Virus record (IMG/VR): IMGVR_UViG_3300024520_000445
Coordinates: 1 to 25,815 of that record
DNA length: 25,815 bases
Origin: a virus
Reading direction: 5' to 3' (one strand)
Shown: piece after piece, positions 5,735 through 11,440 of the stretch
How positions within the stretch are numbered: the stretch's first letter is position 1
Layout of the letters: each line of letters starts with the position of its first letter
Translations under genes and position numbers: made by a program
Notes under the pieces: model-generated
What the model was told of the DNA's origin: nothing
Database searches by the model: none
The model's input: the letters and a program-made list of their open reading frames with translations, nothing else

Positions 5735-5871
5735 ATAACAATGCAAATGCACCAGACTTGAGGAACGCGGCGCAATTTCAGCATGGTTCTTCCGTTCAAG
5801 GGTTGTGGTTGTGTCGGGTGTGTTGCCCGCTACCGAGGGCGGGTTTCAGCAGGTGAAGCCGGGCGTTATCA
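5733..5871 (+). repeat. attC-like site D
   Basis: CCATAACAATGC opens and GAAGCCGGGCGTTATCA closes a 139-base noncoding element, with internal CCCGC/GCGGG and CACC/GGTG pairing. Length and ends resemble long chromosomal-integron attC sites. Together with site C it fills the 256-base gap between the radical-SAM gene and the gene at 5902. I see no ORF or promoter there. Confidence 0.5.
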
Positions 5872-5901
5872 TGCACTTGAAAGGAGAAAGGAGATTTGAA
5901 T

Positions 5902-6135
5902 ATGTTCGGTACAGTTGGGGATGCAGCAACGTTCATAGCTACGATGGGAGAAATGCAAATTTCGTATGCTAATAAGGATCTTTTTAAAATTGCGCACGCG
6001 CTAAATATAGCCTACAACAAAGGGATGCTTGATGGTTTATCGAAAGCAGATCATTCCGATCTTGTCGCTGAAACTGAACTTAATTTGAGCGATAGTCGGT
6101 CACATTTAAAAATAATTAGCCATGGCGCTGTATAA
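5902..6135 (+). CDS. Small hypothetical protein upstream of the methyltransferase
   Basis: ATG at 5902 follows AAAGGAGAAAGGAGAT. The 77-residue product begins MFGTVGDAATFIATMGEMQISY, then carries KDLFKIAHALNIAYNKGMLDGL, an amphipathic helix, and ends in a polar tail. No family is recognised. It overlaps the methyltransferase start by 14 bases, which implies translational coupling and possibly a shared function. The two genes together form the segment between site D and site E. Confidence 0.55.
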   Translation: MFGTVGDAATFIATMGEMQISYANKDLFKIAHALNIAYNKGMLDGLSKADHSDLVAETELNLSDSRSHLKIISHGAV

Positions 6136-6970
6136 AAATGGCATCAACCGGACGCAAAAGGCCGGTTCGGGATGGTACGAAATGTTGAGAAGGTTAGGAA
6201 AGAAAACGAATCTGTTACCCAAACTGCTGCCGTTATTCCCGGAAAACATTACGACGTTTATTGACATGTTCATGGGAAGCGGGGCTGTCACCTTCGCGAT
6301 GATTGACCGGGCAAAGTACATCATTTCAAATGACAAAGATGAAGATGTGTTTAACTTGTTCATGGTGCTTAAGGAACATAAGGAAGCACTTGAAGAGGCA
6401 ATCCGTATGATGCCCGTACATGACAAGCTCTTTCAATACTGGAAAGAGCAAGAAGAGAATGATTGTGTTTGGAAAGCGACACGCTTTTTATTTTTGTCAA
6501 ATTTTAGTTTTTTAGGGCATTCAGATACTCTTAATTTAGGGCAAAATAATTGTAAGCGCATACTGATCGACAAAATTAAAGACGCATTTGATTTGATTTC
6601 ATTTGTTCAGTTTGTAAATGACGATTTCAGGGATATTTTAAAAAGAATAGCGTTTAGGCATGAACTCGATTTGAATAGAGCTTTTATTTATGCAGATCCG
6701 CCATATATTGGAACGTCGAATAATTACGCAGAAGGTTTCACAGAAGATGATACACGGGATTTGTTTTCTATCCTGACAGGTTCAGGCATTCGTTTTGCCG
6801 TGTCGGAGTTCAATAATCCTCTCGTCATAGACATGGCAGAAGAACATGGTTTATTCGTCACAGAATTAGGCGAAAGGTGTAATTTAAAGAACAGACGGAC
6901 GGAAATCTTGATTACAAATTATGATCCGGTCAGACGGCAAATCAGTCTGTTTGACCTGGAAATGAACTAA
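6122..6970 (+). CDS. DNA adenine methyltransferase (D12 / Dam class)
   Basis: 282 residues, the usual length for D12-class N6-adenine methyltransferases. Motif I is DMFMGSG (residues 48-54), the SAM-binding FxGxG loop. Motif IV is DPPY (192-195), the catalytic site, in the order typical of alpha-group enzymes. The C-terminus LKNRRTEILITNYDP is the conserved family end. It transfers a methyl group from SAM to adenine in a short site. GATC is the common target but cannot be read from sequence. In phages such orphan enzymes protect against host restriction or mark DNA. No nuclease partner is present. Translation probably depends on coupling to the gene at 5902, since the region before ATG 6122 lacks a clear ribosome-binding site. 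Confidence 0.9.
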   Translation: MALYKNGINRTQKAGSGWYEMLRRLGKKTNLLPKLLPLFPENITTFIDMFMGSGAVTFAMIDRAKYIISNDKDEDVFNLFMVLKEHKEALEEAIRMMPVHDKLFQYWKEQEENDCVWKATRFLFLSNFSFLGHSDTLNLGQNNCKRILIDKIKDAFDLISFVQFVNDDFRDILKRIAFRHELDLNRAFIYADPPYIGTSNNYAEGFTEDDTRDLFSILTGSGIRFAVSEFNNPLVIDMAEEHGLFVTELGERCNLKNRRTEILITNYDPVRRQISLFDLEMN

Positions 6971-6973
6971 GGT

Positions 6974-7070
6974 GTCTAACAATGCGCCTGACTGCAAGCG
7001 CGAAGCCAGGAGATGAGATTATGAGAAGGAAGCAGAGGTTTGGTTGCCACTATGAACAGCGTACAGGCGC
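6974..7070 (+). repeat. attC-like site E
   Basis: GTCTAAC (6974-6980) fits the R'' consensus RYYYAAC exactly. Five bases later GCGCCTG (6984-6990) pairs with CAGGCGC (7064-7070). The spacing matches the R''-spacer-L'' layout of integron sites. The expected GTTRRRY partner is not clear in the following GTGTTTGGCGTCTGAC. The 281 bases from here to 7251 hold sites E and F and no supported gene. Confidence 0.5.
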
Positions 7071-7082
7071 GTGTTTGGCGTC

Positions 7083-7104
7083 TGACGCATAACGCTATGC
7101 GTCA
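7083..7104 (+). repeat. Perfect 9-bp inverted repeat
   Basis: TGACGCATA (7083-7091) and TATGCGTCA (7096-7104) flank a 4-base ACGC loop. It lies between sites E and F in DNA without a gene. It may be an operator, a small terminator-like hairpin without T-tract, or part of a merged element. Confidence 0.6.
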
Positions 7105-7134
7105 AATGGCGCAGTTGAAAATGATGTCGAATAA

Positions 7135-7235
7135 TGCCAACAAAACAGAATGGAAACGACTTTGAGGGGCGCGGCGTTGGTTGACATGTCAAACTCCGGT
7201 TTTCCCCTCAAACCGGCTCAATCTGGGCGTTATCT
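7135..7235 (+). repeat. attC-like site F
   Basis: TTTGAGGGG (7161-7169) pairs with CCCCTCAAA (7204-7212). Outer arms share AAC, CAGA and CG blocks with bulges, and the element ends CTGGGCGTTATCT. The central GTCAAACTCCGGTT is clearly related to GTCAAAACTCAGGTT in sites A and B, so F belongs to the same family. The interior also holds the palindrome TTGACATGTCAA. GTTATCT (7229-7235) is the R' box and starts the next cassette. Confidence 0.6.
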
Positions 7236-7251
7236 ATCAGGAGAAAAAATC

Positions 7252-7476
7252 GTGAGTACATACTATACATTGCAACAGTTAGCATATAACGATTATTTCG
7301 AAAAAAATAAAGAAAAAGTGTGGCAACCCGTAGAATTAGAAAGAGATAAATTCAAAGCTGAGACAGAAGAAGAAATTCTTTTGTATTTTGAAGACAAGAA
7401 AGATGAATTTGACCCTGGTGAATTAAGGGCATTGAAAATCGTTGAAGATATTGACCAAATAGACATCAATGAATAG
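7252..7476 (+). CDS. Small acidic hypothetical protein (single-gene cassette)
   Basis: AGGAG at 7239-7243 precedes GTG at 7252, giving 74 residues beginning MSTYYTLQQLAYNDYFEKN. An upstream in-frame ATG at 7150 would translate site F and is rejected. The protein is strongly acidic (ETEEEILLYFEDKKDEFDPGEL, ending VEDIDQIDINE), a profile shared with some DNA-mimic and anti-restriction proteins. This is suggestive only, and no family is recognised. The gene is bounded by exactly complementary boxes GTTATCT before and AGATAAC after. It is the clearest cassette in the window. Confidence 0.6.
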   Translation: MSTYYTLQQLAYNDYFEKNKEKVWQPVELERDKFKAETEEEILLYFEDKKDEFDPGELRALKIVEDIDQIDINE

Positions 7477-7492
7477 ATAACAATGCGCTGAC
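7475..7492 (+). repeat. attC-like site G, left arm only
   Basis: AGATAAC (7475-7481) overlaps the stop of the preceding gene and is the exact reverse complement of GTTATCT at 7229-7235. AATGCGCTGACC follows, closely matching AATGCGCCTGAC of site E. The right half is absent: the sequence passes straight into a methyltransferase remnant. Confidence 0.55.
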
Positions 7493-7499
7493 CAGGAAA

Positions 7500-7541
7500 G
7501 ATTTAAAGAACAGACGGAGGGAGATTTTAAATTACCACCTC
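7500..7541 (+). pseudogene. Remnant of a second D12 methyltransferase C-terminus
   Basis: The frame starting GAT TTA AAG encodes DLKNRRREILNY, matching NLKNRRTEILITNY at the end of the complete methyltransferase. The DNA is also similar (TTTAAAGAACAGACGGA shared with about 6886-6902). No upstream catalytic part exists, so this is a 3' fragment left at the boundary between the accessory block and the late operon. Sequence beyond 7541 (a CCACCTCCACCTCC run) may be more of the same remnant. Confidence 0.5.
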
Positions 7542-7903
7542 CACCTCCAAAAACGCCAAAAGGTACCGAATTGGAAGGATTCAATACAAAATTTGAAAAC
7601 ATTCCCAATGTTCCAGGGTTCAATCGTTGCTGTGAATCCGTTAATTTTTACTTTTGTTGAGCCTACGGCTGTCGCCGCGACTCTATAATCAAGAAAATTT
7701 TTTATGACAGATTCCGGGAGCCGAACGAATCCCATTCTATGCCCGCATGTCAAAATTCCGCAAAGAAATTTCCGCCATCGAGTCGGACGGTATTGAATAA
7801 TGCCCGATCTTTTATTTTTCAGGGTCATGAGTTCAATTTTATCGAGATCAATCATGTAATATCTGATAGGATCATTACTATAGGTCAATTTCCCTTCTTT
7901 CAT
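7532..7903 (-). CDS. Hypothetical protein, last gene of the late operon
   Basis: ATG at 7903 lies one base after the upstream gene's stop, giving 123 residues starting MKEGKLTYSNDP. A TTG at 7930 is possible but would sit inside that gene. The central part (SGIIQYRPTRWRKFLCGILTCGHRMGFVRLPESVIKNFL) is basic and contains a short hydrophobic stretch. The C-terminus FWRFWRWRW is Trp/Arg rich and is antisense to the methyltransferase remnant, so the natural protein may have ended near 7600 and been extended by insertion. Function unknown. Its place after a holin candidate fits a lysis or late accessory role, but nothing confirms this. Confidence 0.45.
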   Translation of the reverse strand: MKEGKLTYSNDPIRYYMIDLDKIELMTLKNKRSGIIQYRPTRWRKFLCGILTCGHRMGFVRLPESVIKNFLDYRVAATAVGSTKVKINGFTATIEPWNIGNVFKFCIESFQFGTFWRFWRWRW

Positions 7904-7904
7904 G

Positions 7905-8318
7905 TTAATGTCCCGGGTAGAATTTTGCAAGCTTTTCTATTTCTTCTTGAATATCTCTGTGTTGCTTGGCTGCCATTTCTATTTTTTTATCAAATCTTTC
8001 GATCTTATTGTGGATCTCTCCTCTCATGTCCTCTATGGCATGATTAATATTACTTAGAGCCTTCGTCATCTCTCTGATAGGAGAGACGAAGATATTGCCT
8101 AAATAGGACACCACAATAACTATAGCAAGAGCAATCCCTGGTGTGCTGTTCAATAGGGGGAGAACCTCTTTCAATCTATTTGTTTGATCATCTGTCATTC
8201 CAGACAAGAACCAGAGTATCCCTCCCATTATTACTGGCAACGCATAAGGGCCATTAAGGAGCGGAAGAAATATAGATAGCGAACTCTGTTTTAAATCTTT
8301 AATTTCCTTCGTTGGCAT
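7905..8318 (-). CDS. Membrane protein with two TM segments and coiled coil (holin candidate)
   Basis: 137 residues. Two hydrophobic stretches are visible: about residues 18-40 (PLLNGPYALPVIMGGILWFLSG) and about 60-78 (TPGIALAIVIVVSYLGNIFV). A helical, charged tail with coiled-coil character follows (IEDMRGEIHNKIERFDKKIEMAA). Two TM segments with a cytoplasmic tail, a position after the tail genes and the lack of other lysis genes suggest a holin. No endolysin is recognised in the window, so the assignment is tentative. It could instead be a spanin-like or anchoring protein. Confidence 0.5.
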   Translation of the reverse strand: MPTKEIKDLKQSSLSIFLPLLNGPYALPVIMGGILWFLSGMTDDQTNRLKEVLPLLNSTPGIALAIVIVVSYLGNIFVSPIREMTKALSNINHAIEDMRGEIHNKIERFDKKIEMAAKQHRDIQEEIEKLAKFYPGH

Positions 8319-8324
8319 TATTTC

Positions 8325-8561
8325 TTATTTCTGTAATTTACAAAAACTTGTCTCAGCAATGATCTGGTGAGTGTTCTCAAATCCTCTCGCCATGAGAGTT
8401 TCTTCAATTTCATCAGCCTCGATACATTTCAAAAGAGCGTACATTGATTTGATAGTGAGATGGATCGCAGGTCGCCTGTCTTCCAAATTAAGCAAATCTT
8501 TAGCCGTCTCTTCAAGTGTTTCTGTCACAATTTCGACAATTTCATCAAGTTTGTATTTCAC
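8325..8561 (-). CDS. Small hypothetical helical protein
   Basis: 78 residues from a GTG at 8561 preceded by a G-rich AGGGGGG site. Acidic and helical throughout (VEIVTETLEETAKDLLNLEDRR, then KCIEADEIEETLMARGF). No known family. It overlaps the upstream gene end by 17 bases, so the two are coupled. Confidence 0.5.
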   Translation of the reverse strand: MKYKLDEIVEIVTETLEETAKDLLNLEDRRPAIHLTIKSMYALLKCIEADEIEETLMARGFENTHQIIAETSFCKLQK

Positions 8562-8796
8562 ATTCCCCCCTGATTCGATCCTCTTCTCTTTCTAAAATTG
8601 CTTGGCGTAAATACATAACAAGATCAAGTGCTTCTTCATAGGCTTCAATGAGTGCATCCTTCCCATTCATGGTTCTCAAATAAATTCCGTAATGTTCTTT
8701 TCCTTCTTCTGCCCTCTGTATTATATCATTGATCACAATGTCAACGACTTTTTGCCCGTTTCCTGCTGGTATCTCTTGTTTTTTATTCGCGTCCAT
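8545..8796 (-). CDS. Hypothetical phage protein, MazG-like helix pattern
   Basis: 83 residues from ATG 8796 behind a G-rich site. The stretch VVDIVINDIIQRAEEGKEHYGIYL followed by GKDALIEAYEEALDLVMYLRQAI resembles small phage proteins annotated near the all-alpha nucleotide pyrophosphohydrolase group, where E-E-x-x-D acidic positions bind metal. Here EAYEEALD supplies such residues. If correct it would hydrolyse a non-canonical NTP. The resemblance is from pattern memory, so function is only a suggestion. Confidence 0.45.
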   Translation of the reverse strand: MDANKKQEIPAGNGQKVVDIVINDIIQRAEEGKEHYGIYLRTMNGKDALIEAYEEALDLVMYLRQAILEREEDRIRGECEIQT

Positions 8797-8860
8797 GTTT
8801 CCCCCAATTTAGCATGGTTTTGATCCATTTGAGTCAAATTTTTTTAACGTGGTGAACCCA

Positions 8861-9283
8861 TTACAGAGCCTCCTTGTTTCTGTCATACTTTTCTTGAAGC
8901 CAAATGAGGACTTCTTCAGGAGTTTCAGATCGGGCGGCTTCTGTAATCATTTGTACTAAAATCTCATCCCGATCTAATATCTCTGTCGTTTCCGTAACCT
9001 CGGTCAAATTCCGAATTGTCGATGCGATCTTTGAGATCGGGCTTACGAATGCTTGGAAAGTTTCGATTTCATCAATATGCGCATTGGCGTTCTGCGCCAA
9101 TTTAAAAATAATGGACACAAGAAGTAGGATTACATCTCTCTTTGTCACAGCAGGCTCTTTGACGTTGCTGGTTTTGCGGTATACCCAAGCCTGGGATACC
9201 CCAAGCTTTCGGCAAATATCAGAGATTTTAACCCCACTACTCCGTAAAAATTGTGCGTAATCCGCGACCCTGGTTGTTTTCAT
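8861..9283 (-). CDS. Helix-turn-helix protein in the late operon
   Basis: 140 residues from ATG 9283, one of few late genes without an obvious Shine-Dalgarno site. The N-terminus YAQFLRSSGVKISDICRKLG then SQAWVYRKT is a helix-turn-helix of the resolvase/transposase-like type. A hydrophobic segment (VILLLVSIIFKLA) and an acidic helical C-terminus follow (AARSETPEEVLIWLQEKYD). It may regulate late genes or act in DNA packaging. A terminase small subunit often carries such an HTH, but the position here after tail genes is unusual for one. Confident about HTH, not about role. Confidence 0.55.
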   Translation of the reverse strand: MKTTRVADYAQFLRSSGVKISDICRKLGVSQAWVYRKTSNVKEPAVTKRDVILLLVSIIFKLAQNANAHIDEIETFQAFVSPISKIASTIRNLTEVTETTEILDRDEILVQMITEAARSETPEEVLIWLQEKYDRNKEAL

Positions 9284-9285
9284 TT

Positions 9286-10098
9286 TTATTTTATTGTGGA
9301 GAGGTATAAATCAAACCCCGATGATAGATCATTATCAGCATCACTTGATGTCCCTTGCATTTTAATTATTGCCGGGCCTACAATTTCAAAATATGGGGAA
9401 AAGCGATGGGGGAGATAGCTTGACCCAAAACTTGATACCCCTTGTGTATGCTTCGTGATGTACACATTTGTCTCAATATCAGGGGATGGATTAATATGTA
9501 AGCATATATCGACAAAAGAACTTTGAGTGGGGTTTCTGGCATCATGCAACGATGCGTAATAGTTCGTCATGTAAGCTGTTGTCACGGAACCTATCCCATA
9601 TACTGCCATCTGTGTTTGACCTTTACTTACGTTTATTTGGGCTGTAACAGTCCCATCAACATCAGCCGTTATCGTAATTATTCCTACGTTGGGGCCTGAT
9701 GATCCCCATGTCTTGCAAATAACTCGATGTATGATCACATAAGAGTTGATCGTATTGACTGGCGTGGTTCCATCCAGAGTGACGATCTCTGATGTCTCCA
9801 AAGATGCCCAAGTTTGTAAACCGTACACCTCAACAGTTCGGCATCCCGCTCCTTGCGGGTTGACCCCTCCCGTGTCGCTATCGGCAAGACTCGTACTGAC
9901 AATCGCGTGTAATCTGGCTGTTGTGGGAGGCAGCCATATTTGTTGAGTGGGTACTGCGTCTGCTCTATCCCATACGTCGGTAACAGTCGTTTGCATCCCG
10001 TCAGGCGCCCGTCCAAATTTATTGGCCGTACTGATTTCTGCGAAACCATTGCTAAGTAATGCGCTAAGTTCAAGTGGCAAGCCTTGTGTATTAATCAT
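9286..10098 (-). CDS. Putative virion structural / receptor-associated protein
   Basis: 270 residues with a perfect AGGAGG before ATG 10098. Composition is Thr/Ser/Gly/Val rich with alternating hydrophobic pattern, as in beta-rich virion proteins. The N-terminal half (PPTTARLHAIVSTSLADSDTG, GCRTVEVYGLQTW) and VGIITITADVDGTVTAQINV look like beta-sandwich strands. It resembles hypothetical structural proteins common in environmental phage genomes (pattern memory). Position after the tail-collar gene suggests a tail-tip or decoration component. Confidence 0.5.
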   Translation of the reverse strand: MINTQGLPLELSALLSNGFAEISTANKFGRAPDGMQTTVTDVWDRADAVPTQQIWLPPTTARLHAIVSTSLADSDTGGVNPQGAGCRTVEVYGLQTWASLETSEIVTLDGTTPVNTINSYVIIHRVICKTWGSSGPNVGIITITADVDGTVTAQINVSKGQTQMAVYGIGSVTTAYMTNYYASLHDARNPTQSSFVDICLHINPSPDIETNVYITKHTQGVSSFGSSYLPHRFSPYFEIVGPAIIKMQGTSSDADNDLSSGFDLYLSTIK

Positions 10099-10106
10099 AG
10101 AGCCTC

Positions 10107-10778
10107 CTATAGAACTTCGAAAAAAAGTGGAGAATTGAGTAAACGAATACGATAATCACCCTGAAGTCCAAAGACGTCGCCTTGAATCAATTCAAAATCC
10201 TCTTCAGAGATCTGATATGTCCCTGATTCCCAGCCAATCGGGAGAAAACTAAAGAGTGTCAAATCATTGTCTACAATTGATACGCTTAAAACCCTCGAAT
10301 CTATTGCTATAGGATTAATTGTAGAAATTACCTTGCGGATCGTGACCCGCCAATCGGAGGAAATTAACACTGGGAGTCCTGGTGAGTCTGGTTCGCCGCG
10401 GATATCTCCACTTATCGCCATTGCTATCTCATCAGAACAGCCTACCGGATCTTTTTCATCGCCTCCTGACAGTAATAAATTAAGATACATTTCAGGCAAT
10501 GCCGGCGGTTCCGGAGCTATCGGGTGCGCCTCCGCATAAAGGCTCACATAATAGTCAATTTTATTCTGATATTCTAAGTATCGCTGAGGCGTATAAAATG
10601 GGTCAATCCCTTGATTATTATTTATACTTAAATATTGTTTCCTGGTGTTCCAATATCGAATTTGTCCGGTCGAAATAGGTTGATATGACGGCTCGAATGC
10701 TTTAAATTCATCAGACAGACATTCAAACTTGTCTCCATTATTTTTTATGTAGATTCTTCCGTTTCTTTCTGAAAACAT
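10107..10778 (-). CDS. Hypothetical tail-associated protein
   Basis: 223 residues from ATG 10778 with AGGAGAT upstream. Tyr-rich N-terminal part (RYLEYQNKIDYYVSLYAEA), a Pro-rich linker (HPIAPEPPALPEM), then a beta-rich C-terminal domain with WRVTIRKVISTINPI and LPIGWESGTYQISEEDFELI. No family recognised. Genes between a tail-collar protein and lysis genes in phages often encode fibre parts or fibre chaperones, so either role is possible. Confidence 0.45.
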   Translation of the reverse strand: MFSERNGRIYIKNNGDKFECLSDEFKAFEPSYQPISTGQIRYWNTRKQYLSINNNQGIDPFYTPQRYLEYQNKIDYYVSLYAEAHPIAPEPPALPEMYLNLLLSGGDEKDPVGCSDEIAMAISGDIRGEPDSPGLPVLISSDWRVTIRKVISTINPIAIDSRVLSVSIVDNDLTLFSFLPIGWESGTYQISEEDFELIQGDVFGLQGDYRIRLLNSPLFFEVL

Positions 10779-10786
10779 AAGATCTC

Positions 10787-11440
10787 CTAATAACGTATGA
10801 TGGCTTGGACAATGACAGAGGGTTGCACGGTATTATGAGGAGACCCGCTCCCTGACGTTGTCGTTGTAAGTGTGTCCCATGCTGCCGTCGGGCTTGTCGT
10901 ATTAATATCAGTTCCTCCACCCGATCCAGTCGTATAATCGTGATCATGTGTCGCGTTTTCGGCCTCTGCATTCGCGTGGTCTTCTTCTCCAATTGTATCA
11001 CCTAATGTTCGGGCGGTTAGACCGCCACCGGTACCGGCTCCCATTGGAGATCGGCCTCTGGAATCAGGCATTGTCAGAGTTTTGTTGGCAGCAAAATCAG
11101 CCGCAGCACTCGCCCCCCTGCCTGTCGAAACAGGAGCGTATGTGTCAGACAATGTATCCCAAAGATGTGTAAAAAGGGCTTCATATTTTGACGCGGCATT
11201 ATCAGCCCCACTGGATGCACTCCCTATGCTCCCATAGCATAAAATCCATCGATCAGGATCAGGGGAGGAACTCCAAAAACCATACCGTACCTCACCAATG
11301 ATCCCAGTAGGAGGGTCATCTAAAAATGTGCGTAGTTCAGACGCGGTTGTTGAGTCTGTTCCATCGCTAAGTGTTCCACTTTGAGACTGCGTGACAGACA
11401 GATCTATGTCGGCGCCTGTGTGTGCTGAGGTATAGCTCAA
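10787..11440 (-). CDS. Tail collar domain protein (short tail fibre-like)
   Basis: 217 residues from a TTG at 11440 that overlaps the upstream TGA; AAGGAGAG provides the ribosome-binding site. GEVRYGFWSSSPDPDRWILCYG then LFTHLWDTLSDTYAP and LTMPDSRGRSPMGAGTG form the phage tail-collar domain, in which LPD.RGR..mG is the hallmark. The C-terminus is His/Asn rich (HANAEAENATHDHDY) and ends NTVQPSVIVQAIIRY, typical of the family and of T4 gp12-like fibre tips. It probably trimerises at the tail tip and may bind the host or a metal ion. Confidence 0.8.
   Translation of the reverse strand: MSYTSAHTGADIDLSVTQSQSGTLSDGTDSTTASELRTFLDDPPTGIIGEVRYGFWSSSPDPDRWILCYGSIGSASSGADNAASKYEALFTHLWDTLSDTYAPVSTGRGASAAADFAANKTLTMPDSRGRSPMGAGTGGGLTARTLGDTIGEEDHANAEAENATHDHDYTTGSGGGTDINTTSPTAAWDTLTTTTSGSGSPHNTVQPSVIVQAIIRY

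Noticed and set aside
7150-7251. Longer start for the small acidic protein
   Set aside because: It would translate site F; AGGAG before GTG 7252 is the better start.
3230-7492. CRISPR array
   Set aside because: Repeats are irregularly spaced, long, imperfect hairpins with genes between, and no cas genes are present.
7739-8047. Plus-strand ORF over the holin candidate
   Set aside because: No ribosome-binding site, composition is complementary to the membrane-protein gene, and it opposes a tightly packed operon.
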